From Elstera cyanobacteriorum (lineage in GTDB: Bacteria; Pseudomonadota; Alphaproteobacteria; Elsterales; Elsteraceae): a DNA stretch of 64,000 nt. The notes under the pieces were generated by a model. The model saw only the letters and a list, made by a program, of their open reading frames with translations. It had not been told where the DNA came from and did not search any database. The stretch lies in the NCBI RefSeq assembly GCF_002251735.1, contig NZ_NOXS01000033.1:160040-224039 (forward strand), given 5' to 3'. The position numbers and the translations under genes are program-made. Position 1 is the first letter of the stretch. Every line of letters begins with the position of its first letter. Shown here piece after piece: positions 43,552 to 49,966 of this stretch.

Positions 43552-43612
43552 GATGTAGCTTAGCTTCAACAAAACGAACAAACACCCTCCCTGATCTGAA
43601 AGGAGCTACATC
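43552..43612 (+). promoter_or_regulatory. Self-complementary 5' leader that can hide the DUF1127 ribosome binding site
   Basis: GATGTAGCT (43552-43560) is the perfect complement of AGCTACATC (43604-43612), which ends at the base before the ATG and includes part of the AAAGGAG ribosome binding site. A CTCC word in the loop (43587-43590) can also pair with GGAG. Folding should block translation initiation, so this is a candidate thermosensor or protein/RNA-controlled leader. Confidence 0.55.
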
Positions 43613-43810
43613 ATGGCTCGCATTGCTCTGAACGCCGGTTTTGCTACGGCTGCTGCTACCCCGTCGTTGATGGAAACGCTGAACGCTTGGTATGTGCGCT
43701 GGCAGGAACGCCGCGAACTCGCCTCGCTCGACCAGCGCGCCCTGGATGATATCGGCCTCAGCCGCGGCGATGTTCTGACCGAAATCAGCAAGCCGTTCTG
43801 GCGTGCCTAA
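43613..43810 (+). CDS. DUF1127 small protein
   Basis: 65 residues. The C-terminal half R-R-E-L-A-S-L-D-Q-R-A-L-D-D-I-G-L-S-R is the Arg-rich DUF1127 (YjiS-like) motif, followed by K-P-F-W-R. DUF1127 proteins in alphaproteobacteria bind RNA-associated factors and affect phosphate and carbon metabolism and small-RNA turnover. AAAGGAG precedes the ATG and lies in a foldable leader. A strong terminator follows, so this is a monocistronic unit. Confidence 0.9.
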   Translation: MARIALNAGFATAAATPSLMETLNAWYVRWQERRELASLDQRALDDIGLSRGDVLTEISKPFWRA

Positions 43811-43837
43811 GCGCCCTGCTGGTTTCACCGCTGCCCG

Positions 43838-43876
43838 AAACCGCGTCCCCAGCCTTGGGGGCGCGGTTTTGTTTTT
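43838..43876 (+). terminator. Terminator of the DUF1127 gene
   Basis: 13-bp stem (43838-43850 with 43857-43869, one G-T wobble) based on AAACCGCGTCCCC, followed by TGTTTTT. Confidence 0.9.
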
Positions 43877-43899
43877 GGGGTGCCGTTAGTCGGATGTGA

Positions 43900-43934
43900 G
43901 CGCCTTCCAAAGATGGAAAAGGCGCCAATTTTTT
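43900..43934 (+). terminator. Second terminator-like hairpin
   Basis: GCGCCTTCCA (43900-43909) pairs with TGGAAAAGGCGC (43914-43925) with a small bulge, then a TTTTTT tract (43929-43934). It may back up the DUF1127 terminator or end an unrecognised short transcript that starts after 43876. Confidence 0.55.
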
Positions 43935-44245
43935 AACCAGATTGCTGCGGCGCTGGGCGGTTTACCCGTATCACTTAGGCAAAATCAGTCCGGTAAAATA
44001 AATTGAGAATCAAGGTATTACCCCAGCATCGTGGTGTAAGGCCCTGGTTTAAAAAACAATTTGCCAAGCGCCACAGGTGTTGTTTTTTCGCCACATTGCG
44101 CTGAAAAGCCACCCTTCTGGTGCACAGCAGGCTTGCGAGGGGGGGCAGCTATGAGGTTTTATAGCGGCGTCCCGAGCGGGGAGGGTCACTTCATGGTCCC
44201 CCGAAAGGGTTCATTTGGGTTGAGTACCACCAAGGGGTATTGACA
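43935..44245 (+). promoter_or_regulatory. Promoter and long 5' leader region of the porin gene
   Basis: AT-rich upstream part (43975-44090) followed by a GC-richer leader with a GGGGA/TCCCC hairpin (44178-44182 with 44194-44198) and the 30-codon ORF at 44151. No tRNA or protein gene of normal size is present. The exact promoter cannot be fixed by eye. Confidence 0.45.
44151..44243 (+). CDS. 30-codon upstream ORF in the porin leader
   Basis: Encodes 30 residues starting M-R-F-Y-S-G-V-P-S-G-E-G-H-F-M, with a purine-rich ribosome binding site (GAGGGGGGG) directly before it. Its TGA ends 2 bp before the porin ATG, the spacing expected for translational coupling. The residues have no recognised function, so it more likely acts by being translated than through its product. 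Alternatively it is a chance frame; no second example is available in the window. Confidence 0.4.
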   Translation: MRFYSGVPSGEGHFMVPRKGSFGLSTTKGY

Positions 44246-45358
44246 ATGAAAAAGATTCTTCTGGGCACCTCCGCCCTGGTTTTGCTGGCTGGTGCCGCTG
44301 CTGCTCAGCAGGTTACCACGAAGGCGCCGTTCACCGTGACGCTCGGCGGCTCGGTTCGTTCGGACTTCATCATCCTGAACGACAATGCTGCTAACGTTTC
44401 GTCGCGCGAAGCCCGCCTCGACTATCGTCTGCACCTGAAGGCCGAAGCGAAGGCCGAAAATGGTCTGACCTACGGTTTCGATGCCCGTCTGCGTAACAAC
44501 CAGAATGGCGTTGGCCAGGATGTCGTTGGCGCCGACCGCAAGTTCGTCTACATGGGCGGCTCGTGGGGTCAGGTGCAGCTCGGCGATACGCTCGCCGTTG
44601 ACAGCAACTTCGAAGTCCAGGCCCCGACGGTCGGTATCGGTCAGGCCGACTATGCCTTTGGCCCGTCGGTCAATCAGTACAGCTTCTATCACGCCAACGA
44701 AGGCGAGTTCCACACGAAGCTCGTCTACTACACCCCGGTGTTCTCGGGTTTCCAGGCTGGTATCAGCTACACCCCGGAAAAGGGTTCGGCTGGTCGTGAC
44801 AATGCTCGCACCAAGATCGCCAGCGGTTCGAACAACTACAAAGACCTGATCTCGCTTGGCGCGGCCTACACCGGCTCGTTCAGCGGCGTCGGCGTGAAGC
44901 TGGGCGGCGGCGTCCAGTTCGGCGAAGCCAAGGATGTCAGCGCGACCGTTCGTGCCAATGTTGACGATTACGTCGTTTGGCACCTCGGCGCTCAGCTGAG
45001 CTACGCTGGCTTCACCTTCGGTGGTCATTATTATGACAACCAGGGTCAGGGCAACGGCGGCCAGTTGGCCAAGGGTGATGATCAGATCGGCTGGCAGCTG
45101 GGTCTGACCTACTCGACCGGTCCGTGGGGCGTTGGCATCAACTATGCCCGCACCGAAACCGATTACGCTGCTCGCGGTCGTCGTGACGACAGCGATTACA
45201 TGGTCGGTCTCGGCGCTGCGTACCAGCTCGCTCCGGGCCTGTCGTTGCAGGCTGACGTCGTGAAGTTCGAAGCCGAATCGCAGACCACCGGTCTGAAGGC
45301 TGGTAAGACGAAGAACGATGGTACGCTGTTCACCTTCCGTACCCGCGTCGACTTCTAA
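44246..45358 (+). CDS. Outer-membrane porin (16-stranded general porin type)
   Basis: 370 residues. Signal peptide 1-20 (M-K-K-I-L-L-G-T-S-A-L, cleaved after A-A-A), alternating beta-strand pattern throughout, and a C-terminal aromatic strand F-R-T-R-V-D-F that directs insertion by BAM. Matches the Porin_4/alphaproteobacterial porin family. Codon use is strongly biased (GGT, GCT, CGT, few rare codons) compared with neighbours, indicating very high expression. AAGGGG lies 8 bp before the ATG. Followed by two stable hairpins. Confidence 0.92.
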   Translation: MKKILLGTSALVLLAGAAAAQQVTTKAPFTVTLGGSVRSDFIILNDNAANVSSREARLDYRLHLKAEAKAENGLTYGFDARLRNNQNGVGQDVVGADRKFVYMGGSWGQVQLGDTLAVDSNFEVQAPTVGIGQADYAFGPSVNQYSFYHANEGEFHTKLVYYTPVFSGFQAGISYTPEKGSAGRDNARTKIASGSNNYKDLISLGAAYTGSFSGVGVKLGGGVQFGEAKDVSATVRANVDDYVVWHLGAQLSYAGFTFGGHYYDNQGQGNGGQLAKGDDQIGWQLGLTYSTGPWGVGINYARTETDYAARGRRDDSDYMVGLGAAYQLAPGLSLQADVVKFEAESQTTGLKAGKTKNDGTLFTFRTRVDF

Positions 45359-45383
45359 TATCGCTTCACCGCGATATGGGATT

Positions 45384-45447
45384 GGAGAGAGGTTCGCCTC
45401 TCTCCCGACCAATGGAAAACCCCGCTTCGGCGGGGTTTTCTGTTTTT
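45384..45447 (+). terminator. Double hairpin and terminator after the porin gene
   Basis: A perfect 9-bp stem GGAGAGAGG/CCTCTCTCC with TTCG loop (45384-45405) is followed by a second stem AAAACCCCG/CGGGGTTTT (45416-45424, 45431-45439) and a T-tract. The first hairpin may stabilise the 3' end of the abundant mRNA, and the second is the Rho-independent terminator. Confidence 0.9.
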
Positions 45448-45508
45448 AATGCGCCTAACCCCTGTATGCTTAACCGGAAATAACGGCAAAAAACGGGGAG
45501 GGAGGCTT

Positions 45509-45859
45509 ATGGTCAAGTACCGTCACGGGGCGTCGGCGGCGCTCATACTGGCGCTCGCGGCGTGCGCAACGCTGGAGCCGGAACCCAGCGAAGACCAGAT
45601 TGAAGCGGCCATCGCCGCCCAATTCCAGGAGATCCGGGGGATGGTGACCAGCATCAAGGGGCTGGAGGCGATCAGCGGCTTTGCCGACCTGCGCGGGGTC
45701 CGCAAACAGCGCTGCGCCGCCACCGAGGATGTAAAACGGTCCGGCTATATCTGCACCGTGACGCTGGAGGTGAAGGCGGTGCTGGTTACCCTGCACCCGA
45801 CCCTTGATCTGCGCTTCATCCGCAGCGCCTCGGGTTGGGCAGTTGCCGATCCGTTTTAG
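45509..45859 (+). CDS. Small lipoprotein of unknown function
   Basis: 116 residues. Lipoprotein signal [19 protein letters not shown] (Cys19). The mature part has a helix E-D-Q-I-E-A-A-I-A-A-Q-F-Q-E-I-R, two cysteines (C-A-A-T and Y-I-C-T, likely disulfide) and a closing S-G-W-A-V-A-D-P-F. GGGAGGGAGG precedes the ATG; a longer in-frame start would begin inside the porin terminator. Family not recognised. Confidence 0.72.
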   Translation: MVKYRHGASAALILALAACATLEPEPSEDQIEAAIAAQFQEIRGMVTSIKGLEAISGFADLRGVRKQRCAATEDVKRSGYICTVTLEVKAVLVTLHPTLDLRFIRSASGWAVADPF

Positions 45860-45869
45860 GCAAAAAGAA

Positions 45870-45897
45870 AGGGCTGAAGACCCAATCCTCAGCCCTG
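45870..45897 (-). terminator. Terminator of the sulfite-reduction operon
   Basis: On the minus strand AGGGCTGA pairs with TCAGCCCT, followed by TTCTTTTT. It lies between the convergent lipoprotein and DUF934 genes. Confidence 0.75.
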
Positions 45898-45921
45898 GGG
45901 GAGAGTTAAAAAAGCCGCGGT

Positions 45922-46416
45922 CTAACTGGCTGCCCGGCGCCACTTCTGCCCCAATAGGGGCGCCAGCCCCGCCCGGTCGGCGGCAGGCTGATAGACGATG
46001 CTATAATCCTTCAACGCCGCTTTCACCCGGTCTGCAGCATCGGCGCGGTCGATCTCGAAGCTCGAAAAGCCGCAGCGGGCCATATAGAGGATCTGATCGC
46101 GCAAGACCGCCCCCGTGGCGCGAATCTCGCCGGTAAACCCATAGCGGTCGCGCAGCAAGCGGGCTTGGCTATAGGCACGGCCATCGGTGAACTTGGGGAA
46201 GTCCAGCACAATCAGGGCAAGGCGCGGCAGCTTATCGGCGATCAAGGCCGGATCGAGCGTATTCGGCACGCGCAACCCCAGGGGGCCAGTGTGATCGGCG
46301 ACCGTGTCCCATTGGTCGAGGCTGACGAGAACCGCCTGGCCCGGCAACGGGGCCTCCCCATCCGCCAGCGGCTGAAACGGATCGGCCAGCAGGCCTTCAG
46401 CATTAACCAGCGGCAT
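45922..46416 (-). CDS. DUF934 family protein (sulfite-reduction associated)
   Basis: 164 residues. DUF934 proteins are encoded after cysI/cysH in alpha- and betaproteobacteria and are thought to act in assimilatory sulfate reduction. Family blocks: L-D-Q-W-D (~33), G-L-R-V-P-N-T, L-I-V-L-D-F-P-K-F-T-D-G-R-A-Y-S-Q-A-R-L-L-R (~75-96) and R-A-T-G-A-V-L-R-D-Q. The start M-P-L-V-N-A-E-G overlaps cysI by 14 bp; the longer frame runs antiparallel to no feature but through cysI and is rejected. Confidence 0.88.
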   Translation of the reverse strand: MPLVNAEGLLADPFQPLADGEAPLPGQAVLVSLDQWDTVADHTGPLGLRVPNTLDPALIADKLPRLALIVLDFPKFTDGRAYSQARLLRDRYGFTGEIRATGAVLRDQILYMARCGFSSFEIDRADAADRVKAALKDYSIVYQPAADRAGLAPLLGQKWRRAAS

Positions 46417-48082
46417 AGACGCGCTCCTTGAACGGGCCAACGCCAAGACGGCGCACAGTTTCGATGAAGGTTTCTTCTGGCGACGTGCGCAGGGCGAGAT
46501 AGGCGTCGAACACCCGGTCGATCCCGGCGGCGGTTTCGGCGATGGGCAGCGACGGCCCCAGGATGGTGCCGACGGCCGCTGACCCTTCCGCATCGTCCCC
46601 AGCGTGACCGCCGAGGGTGATCTGATAGAATTCCTCACCGCCCTTATCGACGCCCAACAGGCCGATATGGCCGACGTGATGGTGACCGCAGGCGTTGATG
46701 CAGCCTGAAATCTTGATCTGCACTGGGCCGATCTCGCTCAGGCGTCCCCCCGCCGTCACCTGTTCCGAAATTTCTTGCGCCACGGGGATTGAGCGGGCGT
46801 TGGCCAGCGCGCAATAATCAAGACCGGGGCAGGCGATAATATCCGCTGCCGTGTTCAAATGCCCTTCCGCAAAGCCAATGCGCTGCAATTCGGCGAAGAG
46901 TACCGGCAGGTCGGCTTTGCGCACATGGGGCAAAACCAAATTCTGCGCATGGCTGACGCGGATTTCATTGTGGCTATAGCGTTCGGCGAGGTCGGCAATC
47001 GCCTCCATCTGCTCCGCCGTCGCATCGCCCGGAATGCCGCCTGCCGGTTTTAAGGTGATGGTGACGATGCCATAGCCCGGCTGGCGGTGCGCGGCGACAT
47101 TCACCGCCGCCCAGGCGGCGAAGGCCTTATCCTTGGCGCGGGCCGTGGCATACGCCTCCGTTTCCTCCGGTTCAGCGCGATAGGCGACCGGGGCGAAATG
47201 GGCGCGGATAGCAGCGACCAACGCGTCGGGCAGGGTCAGCGGAGCGGGCGGCGTGGCGGCGAACTCGGCTTCCACCTCGTCGCGCATGCGGTCGATGCCG
47301 ATTTCCTGCACCAGAATCTTGATGCGGGCCTTGTAGATATTGTCCCGCCGCCCGTAGCGGTTATAAACGCGCAGGATCGCTTCGAGATAGCGCAGCAGAT
47401 CGGGCTTCGGTAGAAAGTCGCGAATGACTTTGGCAATCAAGGGGGTGCGTCCCAGGCCGCCACCGACCAGCACCTGAAAGCCGATCTCGCCGCTATCGTT
47501 CTTCACCAACCGTAGGCCGATATCGTGAATCTTCACGGCACCCCGGTCCTGCGCGCCGCCAGTGATGGCGATTTTAAACTTACGCGGCAGGAAGCCGAAT
47601 TCCGGGTGCAGGGTGGACCATTGGCGAATGATCTCGCCCCACGGGCGCGGGTCTTCCACCTCGTCCGCCGCGACGCCCGCGAATTGGTCGGACGTTACAT
47701 TGCGGATGCAGTTCCCGCTGGTCTGGATGGCGTGCACATCGACTTCGGCCAACAGCGCCAAGGCATCAGCGGCGTCTTCCAGTTTGATCCAGTTGAACTG
47801 GATGTTCTGGCGCGTGGTGAAATGGCCGTAGCCCTTATCGAACCGCCGCGCCACCTGCGCCAGCGCCCGCATCTGCCGCGCATCCAGCGTGCCATAGGGA
47901 ATGGCGACGCGCAGCATATAGGCGTGAAGCTGAAGATAGAGGCCGTTTTGTAGACGCAACGGCTTGAATTGATCTTCAGTGATGTCGCCCGCCAAACGGC
48001 GGTTCACCTGATCACGGAACTGGGCAACCCGTTCGGCCAGAAAGGCTTTATCGAAATCATCGTAGCGGTAGAGTTGAGCCAT
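46403..48082 (-). CDS. cysI: Nitrite/sulfite reductase hemoprotein (CysI-type)
   Basis: 559 residues. Siroheme/[4Fe-4S] enzyme reducing sulfite to sulfide by six electrons. Cluster ligands Cys418, Cys424 (A-C-P-G-L-D-Y-C) and Cys461, Cys465 (G-C-I-N-A-C-G-H-H) are intact; the active-site segments F-T-T-R-Q-N-I-Q and R-N-V-T are present. The ferredoxin-dependent or one-subunit form is likely, since no flavoprotein CysJ is in the window. Usually cysH lies between cysI and the DUF934 gene, but here it is missing. Confidence 0.93.
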   Translation of the reverse strand: MAQLYRYDDFDKAFLAERVAQFRDQVNRRLAGDITEDQFKPLRLQNGLYLQLHAYMLRVAIPYGTLDARQMRALAQVARRFDKGYGHFTTRQNIQFNWIKLEDAADALALLAEVDVHAIQTSGNCIRNVTSDQFAGVAADEVEDPRPWGEIIRQWSTLHPEFGFLPRKFKIAITGGAQDRGAVKIHDIGLRLVKNDSGEIGFQVLVGGGLGRTPLIAKVIRDFLPKPDLLRYLEAILRVYNRYGRRDNIYKARIKILVQEIGIDRMRDEVEAEFAATPPAPLTLPDALVAAIRAHFAPVAYRAEPEETEAYATARAKDKAFAAWAAVNVAAHRQPGYGIVTITLKPAGGIPGDATAEQMEAIADLAERYSHNEIRVSHAQNLVLPHVRKADLPVLFAELQRIGFAEGHLNTAADIIACPGLDYCALANARSIPVAQEISEQVTAGGRLSEIGPVQIKISGCINACGHHHVGHIGLLGVDKGGEEFYQITLGGHAGDDAEGSAAVGTILGPSLPIAETAAGIDRVFDAYLALRTSPEETFIETVRRLGVGPFKERVYAAG

Positions 48083-48083
48083 C

Positions 48084-48443
48084 TTAGGCGGCCTTTATGG
48101 AAACAAGCGTCGCGGGGTTGGCGGGCAGCGCCACGGTCGGGCCGGAGCCGCGAATGCGCTCGCGCTGCTGCACCGGGCGCGGCCCGGCATCGGTTGCTTC
48201 TGCCTCGATCAAATAGGGGGCGACGATCTCAATCGCCGGGGCAACGGCAGCGAAAGCGGCATCGCCCTCTGCCGCCGTCAGCAGCTTGGCGTCGGCGAGA
48301 TGCAGCGTCCAGGCCGGGCCGAACCCGTCTTCCCCGGCGCCGAGCGGCAGGCCGGTATAGAAGATCACCGCGCCGTCGCGCAGGCGGTTGGCGGTGAGCA
48401 GGCGGGGGGCGTCGGACCCGGCTTTGATGGGTTTGGCGGACAT
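48084..48443 (-). CDS. DUF2849 family protein (sulfite-reduction associated)
   Basis: 119 residues. The conserved start L-L-T-A-N-R-L-R-D-G-A-V-I-F-Y-T and the centre W-T-L-H-L-A-D-A-K-L-L-T identify DUF2849, a family found between cysG and cysI in alphaproteobacteria. No catalytic motif is evident, and a role in siroheme delivery or electron transfer is inferred from the gene order. It follows cysG by 9 bp and precedes cysI by 1 bp. Confidence 0.9.
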   Translation of the reverse strand: MSAKPIKAGSDAPRLLTANRLRDGAVIFYTGLPLGAGEDGFGPAWTLHLADAKLLTAAEGDAAFAAVAPAIEIVAPYLIEAEATDAGPRPVQQRERIRGSGPTVALPANPATLVSIKAA

Positions 48444-48452
48444 AAGCTGACC

Positions 48453-49859
48453 CTATTCAGCAGCAAGAGCAGAGGGGGTTTCGGCGGGCGCATCGGTTTC
48501 GCCCCAATAGCGCGACAGGCGCACCGTCTCGCCGACGATCAGCAAGGTCGGTCCGGCGGTATGATGCAGCGCGAGACGCGGCAGATCGGCCAGACGGCCC
48601 GTGGTAATCTTCTGATCGGGGCGGGTACCATTTTCGATCAGCGCGACCGGCGTATCGGTCGCATGCCCCGCCGCGATCAACGCATCCGTCAGGCGCGGTG
48701 CTTGGGCGAGGCCCATGTAAATCGCAATCGTCTTATGGCCCGGCGCTGGAACCCCGGCGTTGGAAAACGGCGTGCCGTCCTGCCCGTGCCCGGTCGCGAG
48801 AACCAGGGCGGAGGCATGATCGCGGTGCGTCAGCGGAATTTCGGCACTGGCGGCGCAGCCGAGGGCTGCGGAAATGCCCGGCACAATGGTTAGGGCAATC
48901 CCAGCAGCGCGCACGGCCTGCACTTCCTCGCCGCCGCGCCCGAAGATAAAGGGATCGCCGCCCTTAAGGCGCACGACGCGCTTACCGGCCCGGGCGGCGG
49001 CAATCAAGCGTTCGGCAATCTCGGCCTGGGGAACCGAATGCTGGGCACGGCGCTTGCCGACCGGCACCCGTTCGGCATCGCGGCGAATGCGGTCCAGGAT
49101 CGCCGGGGCGACCAGTTCATCATAGAAAACGACATCCGCATCCGACAGGGCGCGCAGGGCCTTCAGCGTCAAAAGCTCGGGATCGCCCGGCCCCGCGCCG
49201 ACGAGGGCGACCGACCCACGCTCAACCGCCCCCTCCGCCAGCAAGTGTGCGGCAGCGGCGTCGGCGGCGGTATCATCGCCCGCGAGCAGGAGATCGGCAA
49301 TCGGCCCGTCAGAAAGCTGTTCCATCACCCGGCGGCGGGTTGCCGGGTCGCTCACTCGCCCCCGGATGGGGTGCTTCCATTTATCGAGAAACCGCGCGAG
49401 CAGACCGAGGCGGGCGGGCAGCAGCCGTTCGAACTGTTCCCGGAGGCGGCGGGCGAGGATCGGCGCGGCTCCGCCCGTGCCGATGGCTACCAGCACCGGA
49501 TCGCGGTCGACAATCGCGGGCATCAGAAAAGAAGAAAGGTCCGGCCCATCGACGATATTCACCGGCACGCCAACATCTTGGGCGCGGCGGGAAATTTCGG
49601 CGTCTTCAGCCTCGTCGCCGGTCGCCGCGAAAATCACTGCCTGATTGCGGATATCATCGAGCCGAAAGGCCCGGCGCAGCAGCAGGATTTCGTCGGTCAC
49701 CGCCGCCGCTTCGATTTCGGCGGAAGGGTTCTTGGCAATGACGGTGATGCGCGCCCCGGTGCGCTTCAGCAGGCGCAGCTTCTGCGTTGCCGCCTCGCCC
49801 CCCCCGACGATCAAGGCCTCGCGCTGGTTCAGCGATAGGAAAATCGGCAGGCTGTGCAT
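48453..49859 (-). CDS. cysG: Siroheme synthase CysG
   Basis: 468 residues. N-terminal precorrin-2 dehydrogenase/sirohydrochlorin ferrochelatase domain (~1-210; S-L-N-Q-R-E-A-L-I-V-G-G-G-E-A-A NAD motif at 9-24) and C-terminal uroporphyrinogen-III methyltransferase domain (~215-460; V-A-L-V-G-A-G-P-G-D-P-E-L-L-T, R-L-K-G-G-D-P-F-I-F-G-R). Makes the siroheme used by the CysI two genes downstream. First gene of the operon. Confidence 0.95.
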   Translation of the reverse strand: MHSLPIFLSLNQREALIVGGGEAATQKLRLLKRTGARITVIAKNPSAEIEAAAVTDEILLLRRAFRLDDIRNQAVIFAATGDEAEDAEISRRAQDVGVPVNIVDGPDLSSFLMPAIVDRDPVLVAIGTGGAAPILARRLREQFERLLPARLGLLARFLDKWKHPIRGRVSDPATRRRVMEQLSDGPIADLLLAGDDTAADAAAAHLLAEGAVERGSVALVGAGPGDPELLTLKALRALSDADVVFYDELVAPAILDRIRRDAERVPVGKRRAQHSVPQAEIAERLIAAARAGKRVVRLKGGDPFIFGRGGEEVQAVRAAGIALTIVPGISAALGCAASAEIPLTHRDHASALVLATGHGQDGTPFSNAGVPAPGHKTIAIYMGLAQAPRLTDALIAAGHATDTPVALIENGTRPDQKITTGRLADLPRLALHHTAGPTLLIVGETVRLSRYWGETDAPAETPSALAAE

Positions 49860-49966
49860 CGACCCTTCCTTTTTTTACAATCCCTTCGCGGAATTGCGAA
49901 TTAACTTATCCACAGGTAGGGCTTTCCCCGTGGGGAGTCAATCTAATTTCACAAATAACATTGCAT

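Noticed and set aside
42847-44245. tRNA or other structured RNA genes in the gene-poor stretch
   Set aside because: No T-arm consensus, CCA or cloverleaf pairing could be found; only the terminators and the DUF1127 leader fold convincingly.
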